NCBI GenBank assembly: GCA_021200345.1
Contig: JAJQGR010000123.1
Location: forward strand, 1-6,985
DNA: 6,985 nt
DNA from: Lachnospiraceae bacterium
GTDB taxonomy: Bacteria > Bacillota > Clostridia > Lachnospirales > Lachnospiraceae
Direction of reading: 5' to 3'
Within the stretch, counting starts at the first letter, position 1; the number at the start of each line of letters is the position of its first letter. This document shows positions 1 through 5,240 of this stretch, piece after piece. The position numbers were made by a program, and so were the translations under genes. Below the pieces are notes generated by a model. That model searched no databases and was not told the DNA's origin. It worked only from the letters and a program-made list of their open reading frames with translations.

Positions 1-560
1 ATCTCCCTGTGCATAGCCCGGTCATCTCTGTCGGCACTGTCTTTCTCAATGGTCTCAAGATCACATTCTTCTCCCTTTTGAGAAAGCTCCTTAAATCGCC
101 GCAGAGCCCGCGTGTGAACGGAAGCCGTAAGATAAATTTTCAGCCTGGCGTGGGGCAAAACACAGGTGCCGATATCCCGTCCATCCATGATCAGGTCGGT
201 ATGCTCCGCAATTTTCTGCTGTTGGGCAACCAGCCGCTTTCTGACATCCGGATTGGTGCTGCAGATGGAAGCCTTTCCACTCACTTCCTCATTTCTTAAA
301 CACGGCGTCACATTCCCGCCGTTCAATAATACCATCTGTTCTCCATCAACATAGGAGAGGGAAATCTCCGCATCCTGGCAGTCCCTGCTGACCGCCGTCT
401 GATCCTCAAAATCTGTTCCCTTTTGCATCAGATAATACGCCATTGCCCGGTACATTGCTCCCGTATCCACATACACAATGCCCAGTTCTCCGGCTACTCT
501 TTTGGCGATGGTACTTTTTCCTGCCCCCGCCGGGCCGTCTACCGCAATACAAAAACTCAT
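1..560 (-). CDS. cmk: Cytidylate kinase (CMP/dCMP kinase), N-terminal 186 residues, cut by the window edge
   Basis: The enzyme phosphorylates CMP and dCMP with ATP in the cytoplasm, an essential step of pyrimidine nucleotide salvage and supply. Translating the minus strand from the ATG at 560 gives 186 residues open to the window edge. The P-loop GPAGAGKST is at residues 9-17. The family motif DTGAMYR is at 32-38, the LRNEEVSGKAS segment that contacts CMP at 88-98, and the MDGRDIGT motif at 125-132. An acidic and arginine-rich lid segment (DSADRDDRAMHRE) ends the visible part at 174-186. Family members have about 215-230 residues, so roughly 30-45 are missing. A GGGAG ribosome binding site precedes the ATG. 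The gene follows the BaiN-like flavoprotein gene by 41 nt, which suggests one transcript. The identification is secure from motifs. Confidence 0.97.
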   Translation of the reverse strand, partial: MSFCIAVDGPAGAGKSTIAKRVAGELGIVYVDTGAMYRAMAYYLMQKGTDFEDQTAVSRDCQDAEISLSYVDGEQMVLLNGGNVTPCLRNEEVSGKASICSTNPDVRKRLVAQQQKIAEHTDLIMDGRDIGTCVLPHARLKIYLTASVHTRALRRFKELSQKGEECDLETIEKDSADRDDRAMHRE

Positions 561-601
561 GAACGTCCGTCTCCCTTTTTTGTCCCGCGCATAAAACCAG
601 A

Positions 602-1837
602 CTATACGCCTGCCACTATATTTCTCCCCGCAAGGCAGCCGGTGGACCAGGCAATCTGCAGATTGAAGCCTCCGGTGAATGCGTCCACATCCAACACCTC
701 ACCCGCAAAATACAGTCCCTTCACCTTTTTGGACTCCATGGTAGAGGGATTGATCTCTTTTACATCCACACCGCCCTGGGTAATAATTGCCTCGTTAAAA
801 TCTCCGGTTCCGGTCACTGTCAGAGGCAGCGCCTTCATCAGCGACGCAAACCGTAACCGCTCTTCCCTGCTGATCTCGTGAATCTTTTTTTCCGGAGAAA
901 TTCCGGAAAGGCCAACCATTACAGGAATCAGCCTGGCCGGGAACAGGTGATCCAGCGCGTTTTTGAACTGTCTGTTTTTATTCTCATCAAATTCCCTCAG
1001 CAGTCGTTTGTCCAGCTGCTCCATGGACAGGGCCGGTTTTAAATCGATCAGCAGTGTGGCGCCGTTTAATTTCCGGTGCTGGTAACTGCTGCTGGCCGAA
1101 AGGATCAAAGGTCCGCTGACGCCGAAGTGAGTGAACAGCATCTCCCCAAAGTCCTGAAATATCTCTTTCGACCCTGCCGAAAGGGTGATACGAACATTTT
1201 TAAGCGAAAGCCCCATCAGATCTTTGCACCAGTTCTCCCGGCAAATGAAAGGCACCAGCGCAGGTCGTCTGTCGGTCACTGAGAGCCCGGCCTCCCGGGC
1301 AAACCGATAGCCGTCCCCGGTAGAACCGGTAGAGGGATAGGAAAGGCCTCCGGTACACACGATCACGCTGTCCGCCAAAATCTGCGCACCGCCGGTAAGC
1401 TCCACGCCTTTTACCGCCTGATCCAGAATCAGGATCTGCCTGACCTTTGTATTCAGACAAATCTCCACACCCACCGATTTCATGGCTCTTTGCATGGCAA
1501 AAATCACATCGGAAGCATGGTCAGATACAGGGAACGCTCTCATCCCCCTCTCCACCTTTACCGGGCAGCCGGACTTTTCCAGCAGCTCTATCATATCCTG
1601 CGGTCCAAAACCATAAACAGCGCTATATAAAAATCTGGGATTGGTCACCACGTTCTGAAAAAAATCCGGCCTGTCACAGACATTGGTCAGATTACAGCGG
1701 CCCTTTCCGGTAATATACACCTTTTTCCCCAGCTTTTCATTCTTCTCCAAAAGAAGGACCTGATGCCCCCGTTCCGCCGCCTGATAGGCGGCCATCATGC
1801 CGGCGGCCCCGCCGCCGATTACCACACATTTACTCAT
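602..1837 (-). CDS. BaiN/HI0933 (YhiN)-family FAD-dependent oxidoreductase
   Basis: This is a predicted cytoplasmic flavoprotein of 411 residues, the usual length for the family. The dinucleotide-binding GGGAAG motif is at residues 8-13, with an acidic residue E31 ending the second beta strand. It is followed by the family-specific stretch GKKVYITGKGRCNLTN (37-52). The C-terminal FAD motif GLYFAGEVLDVDAFTGGFNLQ starts at about 374. Members are annotated as NAD(P)/FAD-dependent oxidoreductase, aminoacetone oxidase-like, or BaiN (proposed in bile acid 7-dehydroxylation). The substrate cannot be read from sequence, and no bai genes are nearby. The reading frame stays open to 1897, but I chose the ATG at 1837. 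There the protein begins MSKCVVIGGG, as in the family, and the codon overlaps the stop of the upstream rpiR-type gene (ATGAGTAA). The preceding GAGAGAG is a weak ribosome binding site, so translational coupling is likely. Confidence 0.93.
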   Translation of the reverse strand: MSKCVVIGGGAAGMMAAYQAAERGHQVLLLEKNEKLGKKVYITGKGRCNLTNVCDRPDFFQNVVTNPRFLYSAVYGFGPQDMIELLEKSGCPVKVERGMRAFPVSDHASDVIFAMQRAMKSVGVEICLNTKVRQILILDQAVKGVELTGGAQILADSVIVCTGGLSYPSTGSTGDGYRFAREAGLSVTDRRPALVPFICRENWCKDLMGLSLKNVRITLSAGSKEIFQDFGEMLFTHFGVSGPLILSASSSYQHRKLNGATLLIDLKPALSMEQLDKRLLREFDENKNRQFKNALDHLFPARLIPVMVGLSGISPEKKIHEISREERLRFASLMKALPLTVTGTGDFNEAIITQGGVDVKEINPSTMESKKVKGLYFAGEVLDVDAFTGGFNLQIAWSTGCLAGRNIVAGV

Positions 1838-2753
1838 CCGGTCTCTCTCTTTTGACTCCAAATCCGGCCTCGATATCAATCCGGTTGATCTCATCATGGG
1901 AATATACCTGGTAATTATCCCAGGCTTCCTCCAGCGTTTTCAGCTCTTTCGTGACCCGCTCCGGCTCCTTTAAACACATGGCAACAATCAGTGCATTCAG
2001 TACACACATGGGAGCCACAAGCGAATCCGCCACACTGTTCAGATTACTTCTGGCGTACAGCTCTACCGTGGAATACATAGCCATCGGGCTGTGCGGAGAA
2101 TCCGTCAGCGCTACAATGGACGCTCCCTGATCCTTGGCCATTTCCATCGCCTTCAGCGTACGAATGGAATAGCGCGGAAATGAAATTGCCACCAATGCGT
2201 CATCACTGCCGATATGAAGCATCTGTTCAAAAAGCTCTGTGGCCGCCGTGGTATTCAGCAACAGCACATCCGGCCGGATCATATTCAGATAGAAATAAAG
2301 GAAAGAGGCCAACGGCGCGCTGTTTCGCAGACCGACGATATAAACATGCTTCGCGGAAAGCAGAAGATCCACAGTATAAGCAAATCTGGCCTCTGAAAGA
2401 TTTTCCATGGCCTCGCTGATCTTCTCCATATCCGACTGAAAAACAGAGGCAATGACTCCCCATGTATCAAAAGTCTTCTCTGAAAGCTCCGGAGCGGCAA
2501 CTGTCCGATATCTGGACTTTGTGTAGCTTTGCAGCGCCTCCTGCATCTGTGGATAGCCCTTATAGCCGATTTTGGACGCAAAACGAACCACCGTGGATTC
2601 TGAGATTTCCAGTTCCCGTCCCAGTTCCATGGCTGTCATAAAAGAAGCATCCTCGCCATGCTCCAAGATATAATCTGCTATTTTCCTGTGTCCTTTGCTC
2701 AGTTTGTCTCTCTGATCATTGATTGCCCGGACAATATCCTGTTTGGGTTCCAC
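1830..2753 (-). CDS. MurR/RpiR-family transcriptional regulator with SIS phosphosugar-binding domain
   Basis: This is a 307-residue DNA-binding regulator. The N-terminal RpiR helix-turn-helix lies at about residues 5-77, with the recognition segment ELEISESTVVRFASKIG at 47-63. A SIS domain covers about 130-255 and starts at VYIVGLRNSAPLAS (137-150). It continues through AISFPRYS (189-196) and ALTDSPHSP (215-223). Family members respond to sugar phosphates or amino sugars, but the ligand here is unknown. The start is GTG at 2753: AGGGAGAG sits 6 nt upstream and the protein begins at the normal family N-terminus. It is the first gene of a likely operon with the BaiN-like flavoprotein gene (8-nt overlap) and cmk. 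The 144-nt upstream region carries a candidate promoter and two palindromes that could be operators, so autoregulation is plausible. Confidence 0.94.
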   Translation of the reverse strand: MEPKQDIVRAINDQRDKLSKGHRKIADYILEHGEDASFMTAMELGRELEISESTVVRFASKIGYKGYPQMQEALQSYTKSRYRTVAAPELSEKTFDTWGVIASVFQSDMEKISEAMENLSEARFAYTVDLLLSAKHVYIVGLRNSAPLASFLYFYLNMIRPDVLLLNTTAATELFEQMLHIGSDDALVAISFPRYSIRTLKAMEMAKDQGASIVALTDSPHSPMAMYSTVELYARSNLNSVADSLVAPMCVLNALIVAMCLKEPERVTKELKTLEEAWDNYQVYSHDEINRIDIEAGFGVKRERPDE

Positions 2754-2796
2754 CTATAACTCTCCCTGTTTCCTCATCTGCCAGGCAGGACATACC

Positions 2797-2812
2797 AGGA
2801 CATGGATGTCCT
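2797..2812. promoter_or_regulatory. Perfect 7-bp inverted repeat in the rpiR-type leader, candidate operator
   Basis: AGGACAT (2797-2803) and ATGTCCT (2806-2812) form a perfect palindrome around a GG centre. A further direct copy of the half site AGGACAT lies at 2787-2793, 10 nt from the first. The site falls roughly at +10 to +25 relative to the predicted transcription start, a typical place for a repressor. An RpiR autorepression operator is a reasonable guess. In RNA the 2-nt centre is too tight for a full stem, but the left arm could pair with the second half site across a larger loop. The binding protein is inferred and is not visible in the sequence. Confidence 0.45.
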
Positions 2813-2828
2813 CTCCGCCCACCGGCCT

Positions 2829-2857
2829 ATTTTACCACATTCATTTTCAGAAGTCTA
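2829..2857 (-). promoter_or_regulatory. Candidate sigma-A promoter of the rpiR-type/BaiN-like/cmk operon
   Basis: On the minus strand, TAGACT (2852-2857, four of six matches to TTGACA) is followed by a 17-nt spacer and TAAAAT (2829-2834, five of six to TATAAT). A TG dinucleotide one base upstream of the -10 gives an extended -10 (TGGTAAAAT). The predicted start of transcription is near 2822, leaving a leader of about 68 nt before the GTG at 2753. This is the only good match I saw between the AraC-type and RpiR-type genes. Confidence 0.6.
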
Positions 2858-2872
2858 TCAGGACCTCAACAA

Positions 2873-2890
2873 AATTTCTTATGAGAAATT
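2873..2890. promoter_or_regulatory. AT-rich 18-bp near-palindrome upstream of the rpiR-type promoter
   Basis: AATTTCTTA and TGAGAAATT are inverted with one mismatch (8 of 9 pairs). The element lies 8 nt past the AraC-type gene's stop codon and about 16 nt upstream of the candidate -35 box. It could bind a regulator at about -50 to -68. On the minus strand it is followed by TTTTGTT, so a weak terminator for the AraC-type gene is the alternative. However, each arm has only one G:C pair, which makes a stable terminator stem unlikely. Confidence 0.35.
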
Positions 2891-2897
2891 ATCCGTT

Positions 2898-3767
2898 CTA
2901 TTCTTTTCCTTTCCACAGCTTTCTGTATTCTCCCGGCGAGACACCCTCCAGTTTTTTAAACATTCTTGCAAAATAATTGGGATCGGCAATGCCGCATTCT
3001 TCTCCGATCTTTTCAATGGTCTGATCTGAAAAGCGAAGCAGGCTTTTGGCGTGCGTAATGCGCACCTGCTGAATATAAGAGGCTACAGAGGTGCCGCACT
3101 GCTCCTTAAACCGCCGGGCGAGATAGTGCTTGCTGATGAAAAAAAGATCCGCCAGCTGTTCCAGAGACAGCTTTTCCCGATAATTGGCGTCAATATAATC
3201 CTTTATCTCCAGCATATTTCTTCCACGGGAAGCGCCGGTTTTCGTATCCGGATGCCAGCTTTCCTCCATCAGCAGAGCCGTCAGAGAACTGAGCCTGTCA
3301 TAGATACGCATGTCCCTGGTATAGGCATCAGAAGCCGCACAATCATAAAGCTCGTCCAGCAGCCTCTCATAGGCTGACGGATTGCCGGCGTGAAACGCAG
3401 GATATCCGCCCCGCTCTACATATTTATTATAGATACCGGTCAGATTGGGACCGTAAAAATGGCACCATTTCAATGACCACAGATTCTCCGACGAGCCCTG
3501 GGTATACGGATTTTTACAATTAATAAATACACAGTCCCCGGCAGAAAGGGAGTAGTGCTTTCCATTGTAGGTCAGTTCCCCGGTCCCCTCCAGCACAATA
3601 AAAAACAAATAGGATGAAAGGCCCAGACGGCCGGAGGTATGGGGACTGATCGCTTTTAAGGAACCGATTTCCTGGATATACAAAAGGTTGGATCTGGCAA
3701 ACAGAGAAGGGGTATAAATGATTCTTGACGACTGTACCAGACTGTTCGTGAAAAGAGCAGCGTCCAT
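2898..3767 (-). CDS. AraC-family transcriptional regulator with N-terminal cupin sensor domain
   Basis: This is a 289-residue regulator. A cupin-like AraC ligand-binding domain occupies about residues 45-110, including FFIVLEGTGELTYNG (55-69), LSAGDCVFI (74-82) and LWSLKWCHFYG (96-106). The C-terminal pair of helix-turn-helix motifs is at about 201-222 (SLEQLADLFFISKHYLARRF) and 250-270. It ends with the AraC signature in the NYFARMFKKLEGVSPGEYRK region (264-283). Such proteins commonly activate sugar utilisation genes, but the effector is unknown. The frame is open to a GTG at 3776. I chose the ATG at 3767 because GGAGG (3776-3780) lies 8 nt upstream, which is ideal, whereas it overlaps the GTG. 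The small gene upstream stops inside this ribosome binding site region, 5 nt before the ATG, so the two are cotranscribed and probably translationally coupled. Confidence 0.95.
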   Translation of the reverse strand: MDAALFTNSLVQSSRIIYTPSLFARSNLLYIQEIGSLKAISPHTSGRLGLSSYLFFIVLEGTGELTYNGKHYSLSAGDCVFINCKNPYTQGSSENLWSLKWCHFYGPNLTGIYNKYVERGGYPAFHAGNPSAYERLLDELYDCAASDAYTRDMRIYDRLSSLTALLMEESWHPDTKTGASRGRNMLEIKDYIDANYREKLSLEQLADLFFISKHYLARRFKEQCGTSVASYIQQVRITHAKSLLRFSDQTIEKIGEECGIADPNYFARMFKKLEGVSPGEYRKLWKGKE

Positions 3768-3780
3768 CACTGTCACCTCC
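3768..3780 (-). promoter_or_regulatory. Ribosome binding site that decides the AraC-type start and overlaps the upstream stop
   Basis: The minus strand reads GGAGGTGACAGTG immediately before the ATG at 3767. GGAGG at 3776-3780 gives an 8-nt spacer to the ATG. The TGA at 3775-3773 is the stop of the upstream small gene. This rules against the in-frame GTG at 3776, which would have no spacer. The GTG at 3770 would have only 5 nt. Confidence 0.8.
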
Positions 3781-4126
3781 GATTTTGCTGAGGAAGCACC
3801 CCCAGCTCAATAAAAACCGGATAAAGGTAGCTGGCGCCAAATACGCCCAGTTTTTTAGGTCCGGTGGCTTCCTCCTTTAAGGACAGGGCTCTTTGAAAGG
3901 CAAGCTCCACAGTTGCCCTTGTGATAGATTTTTCCTTACGGCTGACAAACAGCTCCCCTCCCCTGATTGTATAGGTAAATTCCAGCTTTTTGGCCGTGTA
4001 AAAAGAACAGCCCTCGAATTCCACGAGAGCTGCCCACAAATGTTCCGTATCCGGGAAATTCCTCAGGCTGTGGACTGCCAACGCCCTCGCCCTTTCCTTT
4101 TCCATACCAGTATCATTGCGTTCCAT
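3773..4126 (-). CDS. Small conserved-looking protein of unknown function, cotranscribed with the AraC-type regulator
   Basis: I do not recognise a named family. From the ATG at 4126 it has 117 residues, no signal peptide, no membrane segment and no cysteine cluster, so it is probably cytoplasmic. A hydrophobic and acidic N-terminal part (HLWAALVEFEGCSFYTAKKLEF, 29-50) leads into beta-like segments (TYTIRGGELFVSRKEKS). Then come a predicted helix (ITRATVELAFQRALSL, 68-83) and a glycine-rich end, GPKKLGVFGASYLYPVFIELG (89-109). The Arg/Lys-rich centre could bind nucleic acid, but that is speculation. The start is uncertain: ATG at 4126, ATG at 4105 and TTG at 4156 are all in frame. GAGGAAG before the TTG is very close, and neither ATG has a strong ribosome binding site. 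The stop overlaps the AraC-type ribosome binding site. The lack of stop codons, the good spacing and the dedicated promoter support a real gene. Confidence 0.75.
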   Translation of the reverse strand: MERNDTGMEKERARALAVHSLRNFPDTEHLWAALVEFEGCSFYTAKKLEFTYTIRGGELFVSRKEKSITRATVELAFQRALSLKEEATGPKKLGVFGASYLYPVFIELGVLPQQNRR

Positions 4127-4167
4127 AAATGTAAAATACCCGCTGCCAAACAGCAAGCTTCCTCGCT

Positions 4168-4196
4168 TTTCGCATATTGTAGCACATGCGGCGAAA
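4168..4196. promoter_or_regulatory. Interrupted inverted repeat straddling the -10 of the small gene/AraC-type promoter
   Basis: TTTCGCAT (4168-4175) is inverted as ATGCG (4186-4190), then a GC insertion, then GAAA (4193-4196). Read differently, TTTCGC (4168-4173) pairs with GCGAAA (4191-4196) as a perfect 6-bp repeat. The -10 hexamer lies between the arms. A protein bound here would block the promoter, so it is a candidate operator. There is no T-run beside it, so it is not a good intrinsic terminator for manA. Confidence 0.35.
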
Positions 4197-4204
4197 GAAG
4201 TCTA
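4176..4204 (-). promoter_or_regulatory. Candidate sigma-A promoter of the small gene/AraC-type operon
   Basis: On the minus strand, TAGACT (4199-4204) is followed by a 17-nt spacer and TACAAT (4176-4181, five of six to TATAAT). A TG one base upstream makes an extended -10 (TGCTACAAT). Transcription would begin near 4169, only about 13 nt before the in-frame TTG at 4156 and about 43 nt before the ATG at 4126. It uses the same -35 hexamer and spacer length as the candidate promoter at 2829-2857. Confidence 0.6.
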
Positions 4205-4220
4205 TCCTCTATTCATGAAA

Positions 4221-5240
4221 TCAGCATTCCACTTTCAAAAACTGCGCCTTTCCGTGAATCCTGATCTCCACTGAAGATGCAGGAATAAAGATACAGTCTC
4301 CCTGGTAAAAATTCAGCATGCCTCCCGTCCAGTAGAACACACCGCAGCCTTCCGTACACAAAAAAACCTGGAAAGAATCACTGCCGGTCTGAAAACTGGC
4401 CATTTCCCGGCACTGCTGCGTATTCAGCAAAATACGCTCCACCTGAAAATATTTGCATCGGCAAAGAAATTCCGACGCCTGCCCACGTCGAAACTTCAGC
4501 ACACGCATGGGCTGCCTGGGTCTGGAGCTTCCTTCCATCTGTGCTGCCTCCAGCGCTTTCTCCACATGAAGGGGACGAGGTTTGCCATTCTTGTCCACCC
4601 GGCCATAATCATACAGACGGTACGTCAGATTGGAGCTCTCCTGCACCTCCGCAAGCAGAACGCCGGCGCCAATGGCATGAACACACCCTGCCGGCACGAA
4701 AAACATGTCATCCTTTTTGACAGGAACCTTCTGCAGATACTTTTCAATGGTGCCGTCCGCAACGCTGGCTCTGACTGTCTCTTTTTCCATGTCATGATAA
4801 AAACCGTACACCAGCCCTGCTCCCTGAGACGCCGCCAGCACATACCACATTTCCGTCTTCCCCAAAGAGCCATTTTCATGGATGTTCGCATACTCATCAT
4901 TCGGATGCACCTGCACAGAAAGATCCTGCTTCGCATCGATCAGTTTAATCAGAATCGGCAGCCCCTCTCTGTCCAGGTGGCGCGTCCCCTTCAGCCCCGG
5001 ACAAGCCCTCAGAACCTGATCCAGCTTTTGTCCCTGATATTTTCCGGAGGCCACAGTGCTGATCCCGTCCGGATGCGTGGAGCACTCCCAGGTTTCCGCC
5101 AGAGGATTCTGGACAAGCTCCTTGGAATACTGTTCCTTCAGTCTGGTACCGCCCCAGAGATAATCCTTTCCCACAGGAGAAAGTAAAAAGGGCTCCGCCG
5201 GCTCATGTTCAGTTGTCCAGCTCGAATTTTTGCTTGTCAT
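4221..5240 (-). CDS. manA: Mannose-6-phosphate isomerase, class I (zinc-dependent)
   Basis: The enzyme interconverts fructose-6-phosphate and mannose-6-phosphate, the entry to GDP-mannose synthesis or the exit of mannose catabolism. The protein has 339 residues, close to the short bacterial type I form. The substrate-pocket start LSPVGKDYLWGGTRL is at 20-34. Predicted zinc ligands are Q110 and H112 in QVHPND, E130 in GKTEMWY, and H188 in PAGCVHAIG. The AEVQESSNLTYRLYDYGR signature (197-214) carries the catalytic arginine. A second cupin-like segment fills the C-terminus. The ATG at 5240 is the only usable start, with AAGGAG 10 nt upstream inside manC. The two genes overlap by 32 nt. The neighbours fcl and manC argue for a biosynthetic role. 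It is the last gene of this operon, and no clear terminator follows. Confidence 0.96.
   Translation of the reverse strand: MTSKNSSWTTEHEPAEPFLLSPVGKDYLWGGTRLKEQYSKELVQNPLAETWECSTHPDGISTVASGKYQGQKLDQVLRACPGLKGTRHLDREGLPILIKLIDAKQDLSVQVHPNDEYANIHENGSLGKTEMWYVLAASQGAGLVYGFYHDMEKETVRASVADGTIEKYLQKVPVKKDDMFFVPAGCVHAIGAGVLLAEVQESSNLTYRLYDYGRVDKNGKPRPLHVEKALEAAQMEGSSRPRQPMRVLKFRRGQASEFLCRCKYFQVERILLNTQQCREMASFQTGSDSFQVFLCTEGCGVFYWTGGMLNFYQGDCIFIPASSVEIRIHGKAQFLKVEC

Noticed and set aside
561..601. Possible separate promoter or terminator between the BaiN-like gene and cmk
   Set aside because: The 41-nt gap holds only the cmk ribosome binding site; no stem with a T-run and no convincing -35/-10 pair was found.
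423..881. Plus-strand open frame of 152 codons spanning the cmk start and the BaiN-like C-terminus
   Set aside because: Antisense to two genes confirmed by motifs; the composition looks like a shadow frame.
1838..1897. Twenty-residue N-terminal extension of the BaiN-like flavoprotein
   Set aside because: It overlaps the upstream regulator, lacks family similarity, and the ATG at 1837 begins just before the FAD motif as expected for the family.
2778..2788. CTGCC-A-GGCAG short inverted repeat
   Set aside because: Only five pairs with a one-base centre; too short to claim as an operator or hairpin, though it sits next to the AGGACAT half site.
3768..3776. GTG start at 3776 for the AraC-type gene
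   Set aside because: The GGAGG motif overlaps or touches this codon. It is properly spaced only for the ATG at 3767.
4157..4220. Intrinsic terminator after manA
   Set aside because: The only inverted repeat here has no following T-run on either strand and coincides with a promoter.
4566..5186. Plus-strand open frame of 206 codons
   Set aside because: It lies wholly antisense to manA, whose zinc ligands and signature motifs are intact. Its translation has no recognisable motif and no good ribosome binding site context.
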